Of a stretch of DNA of 64,000 bases, positions 19,415 to 30,185 are shown piece after piece; within the stretch, counting starts at the first letter, position 1; each line of letters begins with the position of its first letter. The translations under genes were made by a program, and so were the position numbers. Under the pieces are notes generated by a model, which did no database searches, was not told where the DNA came from, and worked only from the letters and a program-made list of their open reading frames with translations. Source of the stretch: Rhodococcus sp. (in: high G+C Gram-positive bacteria) (GTDB taxonomy: Bacteria; Actinomycetota; Actinomycetes; Mycobacteriales; Mycobacteriaceae); contig NZ_JAHFVG010000005.1 in NCBI RefSeq assembly GCF_023264675.1, forward strand, positions 124,001 to 188,000, in the 5' to 3' direction.

Positions 19415-20557
19415 ATGAAGCTGGCGCGAGCGTCCTCCCGTACATCGGCAGCCGCAGCCGCAGCCGTGATGGCTGCGACACTCCTGGCGGGTTGCGCCCG
19501 TTTCGACGACTCCACTGCCTCTCCGTTCACGCCGGAACCGTCGTTCGGTGCGGCCGAGATCAACCCGGCCGACCCCGATGCCCCGCCCACGTCCACCACA
19601 CCGAACCCCAACGGGCCACCACCCGGCCCGTGTGTCGATCTCGACCCGAACGTGATTGCAACGTGCCTGGACACCACCGGCGGTCTCGTCATGCTCCCCG
19701 GCGGCGGCTCGGCGTTGGTCGCCGAGCGCCGAACCGGCCGAATAATGCAGGTCGCTCAGGGACAGTCGCCCATCGAAATCGCTCGCGTCGACGTCGATGC
19801 CAGTGGCGACGGAGGCCTACTCGATCTGGCGTTGTCGCCGAGCTACGGCGAAGACGGATTGATGTACGCCTACATCACCACATCGTCCGACAACCGCGTC
19901 GTCCGTATCGCCGCCGGCGACACCCCGAAACCGGTCGTCACCGGAATTCCACGAGGAACGCAGGGAAATCGCGGCGCCATCGACTTCTACACCCCGAACC
20001 AACTTCTCGTCCTCACCGGTGACGCAGGCAATCCGGCATCGGCGACGGACCCGTCGTCACTCGGTGGAAAGCTTCTCCGGGTCGAGTCCCTCGTGCCCAC
20101 ACAGAGCGGGCCACCGCCGCAGGTCGCCCTCAGCGGTATCGGTACGGCAGGAGACGTGTGCATCGATCCGTCGGGCAGCATCTGGGTCACCGACCGCACT
20201 GCCGTCGAAGACCGCTTGCAGCGGATCGACCCTCTCGGCGCGGTCATCTCTCCGGTGTGGACGTGGCCGGACCGTCCGGGGGTTGCCGGGTGCGCCGCCG
20301 GCCCGGGGGCCGTTGCGGTTGCTCTCACCACAGGCAAGGCGATGGCAGTGCTCGCCACCGACAAGGACACCGGCGCCGTGACTGCCGCCCCGAGCCTCCT
20401 CGTACAGGATCGCTACGGCGAGCTGAACGGGGCCGCGATCGCCCCCGACGGCCAAATCTGGGCAAGCACCGTGAACAAGAACGGTGACGCACCGGGACCC
20501 AACGACGATCGAGTCGTCAAGATCCCGATCCCGGCCGGCGGAGGCGGATTCGACTAG
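19415..20557 (+). CDS. lppZ: LppZ-like lipoprotein, PQQ-dependent sugar dehydrogenase-type beta-propeller
   Basis: The 380-residue protein has a lipoprotein signal peptide with lipobox LLAGC (Cys27), a Pro/Thr-rich linker, then a beta-propeller of the glucose/sorbosone dehydrogenase type (GDGGLLDLALSPSYGEDGLMYAYI). Such domains bind PQQ and sugars, but LppZ activity is not established. It corresponds to Rv3006 beside Rv3005c. ATG at 19415 gives a proper signal peptide (MKLARASSRT). The last 4 bp overlap the convergent glpD. Confidence 0.87.
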   Translation: MKLARASSRTSAAAAAAVMAATLLAGCARFDDSTASPFTPEPSFGAAEINPADPDAPPTSTTPNPNGPPPGPCVDLDPNVIATCLDTTGGLVMLPGGGSALVAERRTGRIMQVAQGQSPIEIARVDVDASGDGGLLDLALSPSYGEDGLMYAYITTSSDNRVVRIAAGDTPKPVVTGIPRGTQGNRGAIDFYTPNQLLVLTGDAGNPASATDPSSLGGKLLRVESLVPTQSGPPPQVALSGIGTAGDVCIDPSGSIWVTDRTAVEDRLQRIDPLGAVISPVWTWPDRPGVAGCAAGPGAVAVALTTGKAMAVLATDKDTGAVTAAPSLLVQDRYGELNGAAIAPDGQIWASTVNKNGDAPGPNDDRVVKIPIPAGGGGFD

Positions 20558-22260
20558 CGAACTCCGGCACGAACGTCCGGAGCACCGAGCCTGGCCGCGT
20601 CGGCCGTGTCGTCGTCGGGCTGCTGCTGCGAATCCCGTTCTGCAAGCACGCGTAATCGGTAGTGCTCGATCTCCTCGGCGATGTGGTCCTCCGACCACCC
20701 CAGAATCGGAGCGACGAGCCGGGCAATTTCTTCCGCGGCGGCGTCACCTCGGTCGTCGACCTCGATGGAAATACGTGTTCGACGGGTGAGAATGTCCTCG
20801 AGGTGTCGCGCACCCTCGTGACTGGCCGCGTAGTACGCCTCGGCCCTGAGGTACTCGGGTGCACTCGACAGGGGTTCTCCCAGTTCGGGATTGCTGTCGA
20901 TGAGGTCGAGTAGCTCGGTCGTCAGCGTTCCGTATCGGCCGAGGAGATGCTCGACTCGCGACACCCTCATACCTGCCCGCTCGGCGGTGAGGGCGCGGCC
21001 GTTGTAGGCGCCGTAGTAGCCGTCGGCACCGACGAGAGGAATCTGTTCGGTCACGCACTCCGGGACCGATCGGCCGAGGCCGTGCACTGCCGAATCGACT
21101 GCGTCCTTGGCCATCACACGATAAGTGGTGTACTTGCCGCCGGCGATTACGGTCAGTCCGCGCACCGGACTCGAGACCGCATGCTCGCGTGAGAGCGTGC
21201 TGGTGGAGTCGGATTCGCCGAACAACAACGGACGCAATCCCGCGTACACACCGACGACGTCACTGCGATCGAGCGGATCGGCGAGCAGTTTGTTGACCTG
21301 CTCGAGGATGTAGTCGATGTCGCTTCTACTGGCCGCCGGATGAGCAAGATCGAGTTTCCAGTCGGTATCGGTGGTTCCGATGATCCATTGACTCCCCCAC
21401 GGAATCACGAACAGCAAGCTCTTCTCGGTTCGGGTGATGATGCCGGTTGCGCTGTTGATTCTGTTTCGCGGAACCACCAGATGCACGCCCTTGGACGCCC
21501 GAACCTGGAATTGTCCTCTCCCACCGACCATCTGCTGGATCTCGTCGGTCCACACACCTGCCGCATTGATGACCTGCTTGGCGCGAATCTCGATCGAATT
21601 TCCCGTTTCGAGATCGGTTGCCGTCACTCCGACGACGCGGTCGCCTTCGCGTAGAAAGCCGGTCACACGAGTGCTGTTGACGACAGATGCACCGTACGCT
21701 GCTGCGGTGCGCGCGAGCATCATCGTATGGCGTGCATCGTCGACCTGGCCCTCGTAGAACCGGACGGCACCCCTGATAGCCGACCTCTTGCCCGACGGAA
21801 ACGATTCCAGCGTCTTCTTCCGGCCGAGATGACGGTGGTGGCCCGGAACACCGCGCCCGGCGCCCATCACGTCGTACACCCCGATTCCGAGACCCACGTA
21901 CGGTCGATCGATCCACTTCTCCAATGGATAGATGAACGGAACCGGCCGGGCCAGATGAGGACACAGCGTGTTCAGAACGAGCGAGCGTTCTTTCAACGCC
22001 TCGAAGACCAGCGAGAAATTGAACTGTTCGAGATAGCGAAGCCCGCCGTGGAACAGTTTGCTCGAGCGCGACGAGGTGCCGGCCGCATAGTCTCTCGCCT
22101 CGACCAGTCCGACGCGCAGTCCGCGCGTCGCGGCGTCGAGTGCGGCACCGGCCCCGACGACACCGCCCCCGATGACGAGGACGTCCATCTCGTCGGTCGC
22201 CAGCGTCCGCAGCGATTCCTCGCGCGCGGCGGGGCTGAGAGCATGTGCACGAGAGGTCAT
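20554..22260 (-). CDS. glpD: Aerobic glycerol-3-phosphate dehydrogenase
   Basis: GlpD oxidises glycerol 3-phosphate to dihydroxyacetone phosphate at the membrane with FAD and passes electrons to quinone. The 568-residue protein has the dinucleotide motif [23 protein letters not shown] near residue 26, [18 protein letters not shown] near 61, and GGKYTTYR near 350. ATG at 22260 is fixed by the ATGA overlap with the glpK stop. It is the last gene of glpF-glpK-glpD. Confidence 0.95.
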   Translation of the reverse strand: MTSRAHALSPAAREESLRTLATDEMDVLVIGGGVVGAGAALDAATRGLRVGLVEARDYAAGTSSRSSKLFHGGLRYLEQFNFSLVFEALKERSLVLNTLCPHLARPVPFIYPLEKWIDRPYVGLGIGVYDVMGAGRGVPGHHRHLGRKKTLESFPSGKRSAIRGAVRFYEGQVDDARHTMMLARTAAAYGASVVNSTRVTGFLREGDRVVGVTATDLETGNSIEIRAKQVINAAGVWTDEIQQMVGGRGQFQVRASKGVHLVVPRNRINSATGIITRTEKSLLFVIPWGSQWIIGTTDTDWKLDLAHPAASRSDIDYILEQVNKLLADPLDRSDVVGVYAGLRPLLFGESDSTSTLSREHAVSSPVRGLTVIAGGKYTTYRVMAKDAVDSAVHGLGRSVPECVTEQIPLVGADGYYGAYNGRALTAERAGMRVSRVEHLLGRYGTLTTELLDLIDSNPELGEPLSSAPEYLRAEAYYAASHEGARHLEDILTRRTRISIEVDDRGDAAAEEIARLVAPILGWSEDHIAEEIEHYRLRVLAERDSQQQPDDDTADAARLGAPDVRAGVR

Positions 22261-23777
22261 TCGGTATCCACCCAATCAAGTGTTCGTGTAACGGCTTTCT
22301 TCCAGCCGGCATAGAGTTTGCCTCGCGTGTCTTCGTCCATCGACGGCGTCCACGTCTTGTCCTCGGCCCAGTTGGCGCGGATGTCGTCCTCGCCCGCCCA
22401 GAATCCGACGGCGAGGCCGGCGGCGTACGCGGCACCGAGAGCGGTGGTCTCGGCGACTACCGGCCGCACCACGTCCACGTTCAAGAGGTCGGCCTGAAAC
22501 TGCATGAGCAATTCGTTGACCACCATGCCGCCGTCGACCTTGAGAACTTCCAGATCCACGCCCGAGTCCGCGTTCATCGCCTCGATCACCTCGCGGGTCT
22601 GGTAGGCGGTGGCCTCGAGCACGGCGCGCGCGAGATGGCCCTTGTTGACGAATCTGGTCAGTCCGACGATCGCTCCTCGCGCGTCGGCTCGCCAGTGCGG
22701 GGCGAACAGTCCGGAGAACGCAGGCACGAAATACGCGCCGCCGTTGTCCTCGACCGAGCGGGCGTCGTTCTCGATATCGGCTGCAGTGGAGATCATTCCA
22801 AGATTGTCGCGGAGCCACTGCACCAGAGATCCGGTGACGGCGATCGACCCTTCCAACGCATACACCGTCTCCTGTTCACCGATCTTGTAGCAGACCGTGG
22901 TGAGTAGGCCGTTCTTGCTCATGACCTTCTCGGTGCCGGTGTTGAGCAACACGAAATTGCCTGTGCCGTATGTATTCTTGGCCTCGCCAGGCGACAGGCA
23001 CGCCTGGCCGAAGGTCGCGGCCTGCTGGTCTCCGAGAATGCCTGCGATCGGCACACCGCGCAATGCCCCGCGCTCACGCGCGTAGCCGTATATCTCGGAC
23101 GACGACTTGATCTCCGGCATCATCGACATCGGAATATCCATGTCGGCGCAGATGGATTCGTCCCAGCGCAGCGTATCGAGATCCATCAACAGCGTGCGGG
23201 AGGCGTTCGTCGGGTCGGTGTAGTGCAAGCCTCCGTCGACGCCACCGGTCATGTTCCACAACACCCACGTGTCCATGTTGCCGAAAAATAGATCGCCCGC
23301 TTCGGCACGCTCACGTGCACCCTCGACGTTGTCCAGGATCCACTTGATCTTGGGCCCGGAGAAGTAGGTCGCCAGTGGCAGACCCGTCGTGGCGGTGTAC
23401 TTGTTCGCGTCGCCGCCACCGAGTGCAGTCGCGATGCGGTCTGTTCGCGTGTCCTGCCAGACGATGGCGTTGTACACCGGTTCCCCGGTCTTTCGGTCCC
23501 ACACCAGTGCGGTTTCGCGTTGATTGGTGATACCGACAGCAGCGATGTCGGCGGCCGTCAGATCCGCTGCGGCCAGGGCGCCTGCTGCCACCGTGCGTAC
23601 GTTGCCCCAGATCTCCAGCGCGTCGTGTTCGACCCAACCGGCCTGCGGAAAGATCTGTTCGTGTTCCTTCTGATCGACCGCGACAACGGATCCGCTGTGG
23701 TCGAAAATCATGCACCGTGTGGACGTGGTGCCCTGATCGATTGCTGCTACGAACCGTGCCGATTCTCTGTCGTTCAC
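22257..23777 (-). CDS. glpK: Glycerol kinase
   Basis: GlpK phosphorylates glycerol with ATP. The 506-residue FGGY-family enzyme shows [16 protein letters not shown] near residue 12, [10 protein letters not shown] near 47, [13 protein letters not shown] near 265 and the C-terminal signature [17 protein letters not shown] near 410. GTG at 23777 has GAAGGAG upstream. It overlaps glpD by 4 bp and follows glpF by 38 bp. Confidence 0.97.
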   Translation of the reverse strand: MNDRESARFVAAIDQGTTSTRCMIFDHSGSVVAVDQKEHEQIFPQAGWVEHDALEIWGNVRTVAAGALAAADLTAADIAAVGITNQRETALVWDRKTGEPVYNAIVWQDTRTDRIATALGGGDANKYTATTGLPLATYFSGPKIKWILDNVEGARERAEAGDLFFGNMDTWVLWNMTGGVDGGLHYTDPTNASRTLLMDLDTLRWDESICADMDIPMSMMPEIKSSSEIYGYARERGALRGVPIAGILGDQQAATFGQACLSPGEAKNTYGTGNFVLLNTGTEKVMSKNGLLTTVCYKIGEQETVYALEGSIAVTGSLVQWLRDNLGMISTAADIENDARSVEDNGGAYFVPAFSGLFAPHWRADARGAIVGLTRFVNKGHLARAVLEATAYQTREVIEAMNADSGVDLEVLKVDGGMVVNELLMQFQADLLNVDVVRPVVAETTALGAAYAAGLAVGFWAGEDDIRANWAEDKTWTPSMDEDTRGKLYAGWKKAVTRTLDWVDTE

Positions 23778-23815
23778 TCACTTGCTCCTTCGTGATCGGA
23801 TCGCTGACCGAGCTG

Positions 23816-24637
23816 TCATGCCGTGACTTCTTCTGCTTCGCGTTCGGCTTCCGATTCCGGAAGGAATCGGCCGATGAGTTTGTCGTACAGGAACACTCCG
23901 AGAGGTGCACCGATGAGGGGCCCGACTATCGGCACCCAGAAATACAGACCGCCGTACTGATCTCGCCAGGCTCCGCCGTAACCGGTGATGAACGATGCGA
24001 GCCGCGGGCCGAAATCTCGGGCTGGATTGATGGCGTAGCCGGCATTCGTTCCCCAGGCGAATCCGATTGCGACGACGATCAATCCGATGATGAACGGTGC
24101 CATGTTGGCGAGAGGTGGCGCGTTCCGTGTGTCGGTGACCGCAACGATGAGGAACAACAGAATGGCCGTGCCGATGATCTGATCCAGCAATGCCGAGCCC
24201 ACGCCGACCGGAAGTGTCCCGTTGCCGGGCAACGTCGAGAAGATCGTCTGGGTGGCCGTGGTGTGCTCGGGGTCGATTGCGGTGATCATGTCGTTGTAGT
24301 TCCACCGAACCAACAACGCCGCCACGAATGCGCCGGCCACCTGAGCCAAAACGAACGGCGCGACCTTGCTCCACGGAAGATCACGGAACAGGGCGAACGC
24401 AAACGTGACAGCTGGATTGAGGTGCGCTCCGGTGGCGCGGCCGGCAACGAAGATCCCGAACATCACGCCGAGGCCCCAGGCCCAGGCAATGCTGTTGTGG
24501 TCTCCGAGCGTTCCGGCGTCGCCACCGGATACGACTTGGGCGACCACGGCGGTACCGAACAGGATCAGAATCGCCGTTCCTGCGAACTCGGCCGCCATCT
24601 GGGACGGCAAACTCCATCTCGCGACTGGACGCGACAT
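23816..24637 (-). CDS. glpF: Glycerol uptake facilitator (aquaglyceroporin, MIP family)
   Basis: The 273-residue protein has six membrane segments and two half-helix NPA motifs, HLNPAVTF near residue 73 and INPARDFGPR near residue 203; the Asp after the second NPA-R is typical of glycerol facilitators. ATG at 24637 (MSRPVARWSL) with AAGGAGAA upstream is preferred to an upstream in-frame start inside the regulatory gap. First gene of glpFKD, divergent from a SorC-type regulator. Confidence 0.94.
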   Translation of the reverse strand: MSRPVARWSLPSQMAAEFAGTAILILFGTAVVAQVVSGGDAGTLGDHNSIAWAWGLGVMFGIFVAGRATGAHLNPAVTFAFALFRDLPWSKVAPFVLAQVAGAFVAALLVRWNYNDMITAIDPEHTTATQTIFSTLPGNGTLPVGVGSALLDQIIGTAILLFLIVAVTDTRNAPPLANMAPFIIGLIVVAIGFAWGTNAGYAINPARDFGPRLASFITGYGGAWRDQYGGLYFWVPIVGPLIGAPLGVFLYDKLIGRFLPESEAEREAEEVTA

Positions 24638-24721
24638 AGTTCTCCTTCGAACAGGGTATGTGATGCATGCCATAGGCAACTGCCTCCACGTTAACCATCC
24701 TGCACGTTTTCGCAAACCTGA

Positions 24722-24735
24722 TGCACATATGTGCA
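24722..24735. promoter_or_regulatory. Palindromic operator in the glpF/regulator gap
   Basis: TGCACATATGTGCA is a perfect 14-bp palindrome, with a half-match TGCACG at 24701-24706. It lies 85 bp before glpF and 54 bp before the regulator gene. SorC-type regulators bind palindromes of this general size, so it is the probable site for the adjacent regulator. Confidence 0.6.
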
Positions 24736-24788
24736 GAACTTGGCTCGTCGGCGACGACAATCGCTGAAACGTGCGCCATGATCGATGA

Positions 24789-25766
24789 ATGTCGACCGAC
24801 GAACTCGATACTGCCGATCCGCGAGCAGTCGATGCTGTCCACGCTGCCCGGATGTACTACTTCCAGGACATGACGATGGCCGCGATCGGACGGGAGATGC
24901 GAGTGTCACGGTCGACGGTGTCGCGACTGATAACGCACGCACGTTCGTCGGGGCTCGTCGAGATCAAGATCAACTCGATGTCCGGTCATTCGTCCGCGCT
25001 CGAGAAAGTATTTGCCGACCGCTACAACGTGCGCGCACACATCGTGCCCGTCGGCGAAGCTGTCGGCGACCTCGATCGCCTCGACCGCGTCGCAATGTTC
25101 GCGGGTCGACTGCTGACGTCGATGTTCGAATCCGACATGGTCATGGGAGTGGCGTGGGGAACCACCGTCCGCGCCGTCAGCAGATACCTCGCACCCAAGC
25201 GAACTCACAACTCGCACGTCGTACAACTCAACGGCGCCGCCAACACTCGAACCACCGGAATTTCCTATGCCTCGGACATCATCAGGACGGTTGCGACAGC
25301 GTACGACGCTCTGCCCCAGGGATTTCCGGTTCCGGCCTTCTTCGACGATCCCGACACGCGCCTGATGCTGTGGAAGGAACGGAGCATCAGGCGCGTCCTC
25401 GATCTACAGGATCGAATGGATCTCGCAGTGTTCTCGATCGGTGTCATGGGCGGGGCAGTTCCCAGCCACGTCTACAGCGCGGGATACCTCGAGGACGGCG
25501 ACACCGACGCGCTGCTGGCCGACGGCGTCGTGGGTGACATCGCGACCGTCTTTCTTCGCTCCGACGGCAGTTACGACGGCATAGCCCTCAACGAGCGTTC
25601 CAGCGGACCGAGCCTGTCCCGACTCAAACAGGTAGCGACGCGGTTGTGCGTGGTGGCCGGCGAATCGAAGCGTGCCGCTGTTCTCGGCGCGCTGGCAGGC
25701 GGACTGGTGACGGACCTCGTCATCGACGATGTCAGCGCTGCGTCCCTCGTCGTTCAGGATCGGTGA
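24789..25766 (+). CDS. SorC/DeoR-type sugar-binding transcriptional regulator
   Basis: The 325-residue protein has an N-terminal helix-turn-helix (AARMYYFQDMTMAAIGREMRVSRSTVSRLI, residues about 19-50) and a C-terminal sugar-phosphate-binding domain of the SorC type (VMGVAWGTTVRAVSRYL, later GVVGDIATVFLRSDG). Members respond to phosphorylated sugars. Its divergent position next to glpFKD suggests that it senses a glycerol-derived phosphate and controls that operon. Its last 35 bp overlap the convergent antiporter gene. Confidence 0.88.
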   Translation: MSTDELDTADPRAVDAVHAARMYYFQDMTMAAIGREMRVSRSTVSRLITHARSSGLVEIKINSMSGHSSALEKVFADRYNVRAHIVPVGEAVGDLDRLDRVAMFAGRLLTSMFESDMVMGVAWGTTVRAVSRYLAPKRTHNSHVVQLNGAANTRTTGISYASDIIRTVATAYDALPQGFPVPAFFDDPDTRLMLWKERSIRRVLDLQDRMDLAVFSIGVMGGAVPSHVYSAGYLEDGDTDALLADGVVGDIATVFLRSDGSYDGIALNERSSGPSLSRLKQVATRLCVVAGESKRAAVLGALAGGLVTDLVIDDVSAASLVVQDR

Positions 25767-26934
25767 TATCGGGTTTTACGGTCAGCAGAGTTGCCAGTAG
25801 CGGGAGCACCAACACCGTGATGGCGCCCGCCGCAACGAGAATCGACGCGTTCGCCGGTGTCATCTCGCCCGCGTCGACGGCGACGCCTGTGACTGCAACG
25901 ATCAGCGGCAGACCCGTCGTCGCGTAGAGGGCGACGCGGATCTGCTCACGGGTGGTGAATCCGTCGACACGATCGAGCCTCGTCGCGAGGAAGACCGGGA
26001 CACCGCGGACCAGAACCAGTAGTACGAGAAACGCGACGAGGATCCCTGGCGCCGCCAGCACCGCACCGATGTCGATCGACATCCCCGAGGTCACGAAGAA
26101 GATCGGAATCAGAAACCCGAAAGCCAAACCCTCCAGCTTCGATTCGAGCTGATCGTTGCCGGTCGGTACCACGCGGCGCAGAATGAATCCGGCCGCGAAG
26201 GCGCCGAGAATGATGTCCAATCCGAAAATCGTGGCAATCGCGGTCAGCGTGATGAGCAGCAGCATCGTCAGGCGGACCGTCGTCTGCGCGGTCGTCTCGG
26301 AGCCTCGTCGGATGACCGCGATCAGCTTCGATCCTTCGCGCCGCAGACGCAGAGGAATGAATCCGACGGCAACGGCCGCGACGACGAACACACCGAGAAT
26401 CACGATCGACTCGATGTCTCCTCGTGACCCGAGCAGCACTGCCATCGCCACCACCGGGCCGAGCTCGCCGATGGCGCCGTGGTTGATCACTGTCCGTCCG
26501 AGGGCAGTCTTCTGGAGCCCACCGTCCTTGAGAATCGGCAGCAGTGTGCCCAAGGCGGTCGATGTCAGAGCGATTGCCACCGCGATCTCGGCCGAAATCA
26601 CTCCGGAACGGCCCAGCAGAAATACCGCGGCGAAGGCCACGACGAGGCTGATCGACCACGTCACCAGAGCCCGGCGACCTCCGCGTCCCGTGATCTCCGC
26701 GACGTCGATCTCGAAGCCTGCCAGCAGAAACAGCATGCCGAGACCGAGTTCTCGCAGTAAATCGACCTCGCTGCCGTCGACCGCCAACGCGAGCACATTG
26801 GGGCCGACGACCATACCGAGAACAAGGAGAAGGACCACCTCGGGTACCAATCGACGCGGCACGAATCCAGCCAGAAGCGGTGCAAGGACCGCGATCAGCG
26901 CGATCCAGAACAGTGACGCTCCAGCCGAAGGCAC
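25732..26934 (-). CDS. Cation:proton antiporter, CPA2/KefB-like
   Basis: The 400-residue protein is almost entirely hydrophobic, about twelve segments, with the Na_H_Exchanger pattern VPEVVLLLVLGMVVGPNVLAL near residue 29, LGLGMLFLLAGFEID near 65 and GRTVINHGAIGELGPVV near 147. There is no TrkA-N domain, so it is the membrane part only. The transported ion (K+ or Na+) cannot be told. GTG at 26934 is used. It is 14 bp downstream of gatB on the same strand. Confidence 0.88.
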   Translation of the reverse strand: MPSAGASLFWIALIAVLAPLLAGFVPRRLVPEVVLLLVLGMVVGPNVLALAVDGSEVDLLRELGLGMLFLLAGFEIDVAEITGRGGRRALVTWSISLVVAFAAVFLLGRSGVISAEIAVAIALTSTALGTLLPILKDGGLQKTALGRTVINHGAIGELGPVVAMAVLLGSRGDIESIVILGVFVVAAVAVGFIPLRLRREGSKLIAVIRRGSETTAQTTVRLTMLLLITLTAIATIFGLDIILGAFAAGFILRRVVPTGNDQLESKLEGLAFGFLIPIFFVTSGMSIDIGAVLAAPGILVAFLVLLVLVRGVPVFLATRLDRVDGFTTREQIRVALYATTGLPLIVAVTGVAVDAGEMTPANASILVAAGAITVLVLPLLATLLTVKPDITDPERRGTQR

Positions 26935-26948
26935 CGCCCGACTTTAAC

Positions 26949-28454
26949 TCAGCTGCAGGCTGCGAGCACCAGTTCCTTCACTCGAGCCGCGTCGGCCTGG
27001 CCCCTGGTCGCTTTCATGACCGCTCCGACGATCGCACCGGCGGCCTGAACCTTGCCCGCACGAATCTTGTCGGCGACGCCCGGGTTCGCGGCTAGAGCGT
27101 CGTCCACCGCGGCCTGCAGTTTCGTGTCGTCCTTTTCCACGACGAGGCCGCGTGCGGCCATGACTGCGGCCGGTTCGCCTTCACCGGCGAGGACACCGTC
27201 GACGATCTGACGTGCGCCGTTGTTGTTCACCTTGCCGTCGGCGACGAGCGAGGCGACCTCGGCGACCTGAGCCGGGGTGATCGCCAACTCGGCGAGTTCG
27301 ACGCCGGCGATGTTGGCCTGCTGAGCAAGATACGAGACCCACCAGGAGCGAGCCGCCTGAGCCGAGGCCCCGGCATCGACCGTCGCGGCAACGAGCTCGA
27401 GCGCACCCGAGTTCACGAGGTCACGCATTTCCTCGTCCGAGACACCCCAGTCGGCCTGAATCCGGGCGCGGCGCAACCACGGCAACTCAGGAAGGGTGCC
27501 GCGCAGTTCTTCGACCCACGCGGCGTCGGGTGCGACCGGCGCAAGGTCGGGTTCTGGGAAGTATCGGTAGTCCTCCGCGGTTTCCTTCTTCCGGCCCTTC
27601 GTCGTCGTTCCATCGACTTCCTGGAAGTGGCGTGTCTCCTGGGTTACTTCCCCACCGCTCTGGAGAACTGCTGCCTGCCTGCGCATTTCGTACCGGACAG
27701 CCACCTCGACGCTCTTGAGGGAGTTGACGTTCTTGGTCTCGGTACGAGTACCGAATTCGGTGGCGGTCTTCTCCATGAGCGAGACGTTGGCATCGCAGCG
27801 CAGCGATCCCTGGTCCATCCGCACATCGGAGACGTCGAGGGACTTCAGCAGATCACGCAGCGCCGTCACGTATGCGCGAGCGACCTCCGGCGCGCGAGCA
27901 CCGGTGCCGGTGATGGTCTTGGTGACGATCTCGACCAGCGGCACGCCTGCACGGTTGTAGTCGAGCAGCGAATGGCTGGCGCCCTCGATGCGACCGGTGG
28001 CGCCGCCGACGTGGGTCGACTTACCGGTGTCTTCTTCCATGTGGGCGCGCTCGATCTCGACGCGGAAGGTGCTCCCGTCGTCGAGCAGCACATCGAGGTA
28101 TCCCTCGGTCGCGATGGGCTCGTCGTACTGGGAGATCTGGTAGTTCTTCGGCTGATCCGGGTAGAAGTAGTTCTTCCGTGCAAACCGTCCCCACGGAGTG
28201 ATCGAGCAGTTCAGCGCGAGACCGATCCGAATCGCGGACTCGACGGCAGCCGAGTTCACCACCGGAAGCGCGCCGGGAAGACTCAGGCACACCGGGCACA
28301 CCTGTGTGTTCGGTTCGGCGCCGAAAGCCGTCGGGCAACCGCAGAACATCTTGGTGGCTGTGCCCAGTTCGACGTGGACCTCCATGCCCAGAACGGGGTC
28401 GAAGCGGGTCAGCACGTCGTCGTAATCGATCAGATCGACCATGGCAGCAGTCAT
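26949..28454 (-). CDS. gatB: Asp/Glu-tRNA amidotransferase subunit B
   Basis: GatB binds tRNA and activates the misattached glutamate in the GatCAB complex that makes Gln-tRNA(Gln). The 501-residue protein has [23 protein letters not shown] near residue 23 and the signature [13 protein letters not shown] near residue 136, and a C-terminal YqeY-like tail. ATG at 28454 ([13 protein letters not shown]) is chosen over a start 14 codons upstream. gatC and gatA are about 7 kb away. Confidence 0.96.
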   Translation of the reverse strand: MTAAMVDLIDYDDVLTRFDPVLGMEVHVELGTATKMFCGCPTAFGAEPNTQVCPVCLSLPGALPVVNSAAVESAIRIGLALNCSITPWGRFARKNYFYPDQPKNYQISQYDEPIATEGYLDVLLDDGSTFRVEIERAHMEEDTGKSTHVGGATGRIEGASHSLLDYNRAGVPLVEIVTKTITGTGARAPEVARAYVTALRDLLKSLDVSDVRMDQGSLRCDANVSLMEKTATEFGTRTETKNVNSLKSVEVAVRYEMRRQAAVLQSGGEVTQETRHFQEVDGTTTKGRKKETAEDYRYFPEPDLAPVAPDAAWVEELRGTLPELPWLRRARIQADWGVSDEEMRDLVNSGALELVAATVDAGASAQAARSWWVSYLAQQANIAGVELAELAITPAQVAEVASLVADGKVNNNGARQIVDGVLAGEGEPAAVMAARGLVVEKDDTKLQAAVDDALAANPGVADKIRAGKVQAAGAIVGAVMKATRGQADAARVKELVLAACS

Positions 28455-28518
28455 GCACAGGAGTTTATGCGGTCTGCAGAACGCGCGGGTAACCACGGGT
28501 GCTCGCTACGGTTGGCCG

Positions 28519-29013
28519 GTGACGGACACACGGAAGCAGACACTGTTCATGACCGTGCTCATGACGCCCGATATGGCGAACTTCTCGGGCAACGTCCACG
28601 GCGGAACGATCCTGAAATTTCTCGACCAGGTTGCCTACGCCTGTGCCAGCCGATACGCGCAGGCCTATGTCGTGACATTGTCCGTCGATCGAGTCGTGTT
28701 CCGCGAACCCATTCACGTCGGTGAACTCGTCACGTTCTCCGCCTCGGTGAACTACACGGGCCGAACCTCGATGGAGGTGGGCATCAGGGTCGAGACCGAG
28801 AACATCCAACGAGGCGACACCAGGCACACCAACAGCTGTTATTTCACGATGGTCGCCGTCGACGACGACGGTAAACCGTTGGAACTTCCTCCACTCGAAC
28901 CCGTGACCACTGTCGGTCGGCAACGGTACGAGGCCGCAAGGCGACGGCGGGACCTGCGGCGCGAGACCGAGCAACGTGAATCGGAGATTCAGCAGGCCGC
29001 GAGCCGTATGTGA
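28519..29013 (+). CDS. Acyl-CoA thioesterase, hotdog fold (YciA/BACH type)
   Basis: The 164-residue protein has the single hotdog-domain pattern MTVLMTPDMANFSGNVHGGTILKFLDQVAYACASRYA, in which the Asn/Asp and HGG motif form the active site, and a charged Arg/Glu-rich tail. It hydrolyses acyl-CoA esters; chain preference is unknown. GTG at 28519 lacks a clear ribosome binding site. The stop codon lies inside the left arm of palindromic element copy B. Confidence 0.85.
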   Translation: MTDTRKQTLFMTVLMTPDMANFSGNVHGGTILKFLDQVAYACASRYAQAYVVTLSVDRVVFREPIHVGELVTFSASVNYTGRTSMEVGIRVETENIQRGDTRHTNSCYFTMVAVDDDGKPLELPPLEPVTTVGRQRYEAARRRRDLRRETEQRESEIQQAASRM

Positions 29014-29051
29014 GCGCGAATACATAGCGGGTTGTGTATTCGCGCTCACAT
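29008..29051. repeat. Dispersed palindromic element, copy B (also a likely terminator)
   Basis: Perfect 16-bp arms ATGTGAGCGCGAATAC (29008-29023) and GTATTCGCGCTCACAT (29036-29051) flank a 12-nt loop. The left arm supplies the thioesterase stop codon. It sits between convergent thioesterase and pfkA genes, as copy A sits between ilvD and DoxX. Confidence 0.85.
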
Positions 29052-29064
29052 GCAGCGAAGCTGC

Positions 29065-30096
29065 CTAACCGAAGAACGCCGCCGCATCCACGTAGCGGCT
29101 CTCTGGAACGCGCTTGAGCTGCTTGACTGCCTCGGACAACGACACCAGCCCGATCTCGCTCCCCCTCAACGAAACCATCTTGCCGAAATCGCCTGCATGG
29201 GCGGCGTCGGCGGCGTTGACCCCGAAACGTGTCGCGAGAACACGGTCGTACGGCGTCGGAGTTCCGCCGCGCTGAACATGGCCCAGCACAGTGGTACGAA
29301 CTTCCTTGTTGATGCGACGCTCGATTTCCTGGCCCAGTTGATGCGCGACGCCGGTGAACTTCACATGGCCGAACTCGTCGATGCCGCCGTCGAGGAGCGA
29401 CATCGATCCTTCCTTGGGTTTTGCCCCTTCCGCGACGACGCAGATGAAGTGCGAATCACCGCGCTGGAAACGCTTGCGGACCAGATCACATACTTCGTCG
29501 ACGTCGAACGGCTGCTCGGGAATGAGCGTCATGTGTGATCCCGACGCGAGCCCTGCATGCAGTGCGATCCAGCCGGCGTGACGGCCCATCACCTCGACGA
29601 GCATGACGCGCTGGTGAGATTCCGCCGTGCTGTGGAGTCGATCGATGGCGTCGGTGGCGATGGTGAGCGCGGTGTCGAATCCGAAGGTGACGTCGGTGCA
29701 ATCGATGTCGTTGTCGATGGTCTTGGGCACCCCGACGACGGGCACTCCCTCCTCGGAGAGCCAGTTGGCGGCAGTCAACGTTCCTTCGCCGCCGATCGGG
29801 ATGAGTACGTCGATTCCGTTGTCGTCGAGGGTCTGCTTGATTCGATCGAGGCCCGCCCGGAGCACTTCGGGGTTGGTGCGGGCAGTTCCCAGCATCGTGC
29901 CGCCCTTGGTGAGCAGTCGATCGTTACGGTCGTCGTTGCGCAACTGGATACGACGGTCCTCCAGCAGTCCGCGCCATCCGTCCTGAAACCCGACGACGGT
30001 CGATCCGTAGCGTGCATCGGCGGTGCGGACGACGGCCCGAATCACCGCATTGAGGCCGGGGCAGTCGCCGCCGCCGGTAAGAACTCCGATGCGCAA
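29065..30096 (-). CDS. pfkA: 6-phosphofructokinase, mixed-signature actinobacterial type
   Basis: PfkA phosphorylates fructose 6-phosphate. The 343-residue form from TTG at 30096 begins [19 protein letters not shown], the family N-terminus, with GAGAGG seven bases before the TTG; ATG at 30120 or 30129 would add a few residues. GGEGT near residue 94 has the Gly typical of ATP-dependent enzymes, while PKTIDND near 115 has the Lys typical of PPi-dependent ones, as in the actinobacterial group III enzymes, which use [15 protein letters not shown] near residue 154 binds substrate. It corresponds to Rv3010c. Confidence 0.92.
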   Translation of the reverse strand: MRIGVLTGGGDCPGLNAVIRAVVRTADARYGSTVVGFQDGWRGLLEDRRIQLRNDDRNDRLLTKGGTMLGTARTNPEVLRAGLDRIKQTLDDNGIDVLIPIGGEGTLTAANWLSEEGVPVVGVPKTIDNDIDCTDVTFGFDTALTIATDAIDRLHSTAESHQRVMLVEVMGRHAGWIALHAGLASGSHMTLIPEQPFDVDEVCDLVRKRFQRGDSHFICVVAEGAKPKEGSMSLLDGGIDEFGHVKFTGVAHQLGQEIERRINKEVRTTVLGHVQRGGTPTPYDRVLATRFGVNAADAAHAGDFGKMVSLRGSEIGLVSLSEAVKQLKRVPESRYVDAAAFFG

Positions 30097-30185
30097 TTTC
30101 TGGCCTCTCGTCGACTCCATGGTCATCACCGTAATCTTGCCGCCTGAAGTGAATGTCGGCAGTGCAAGTCCACTGGAACGACGGG

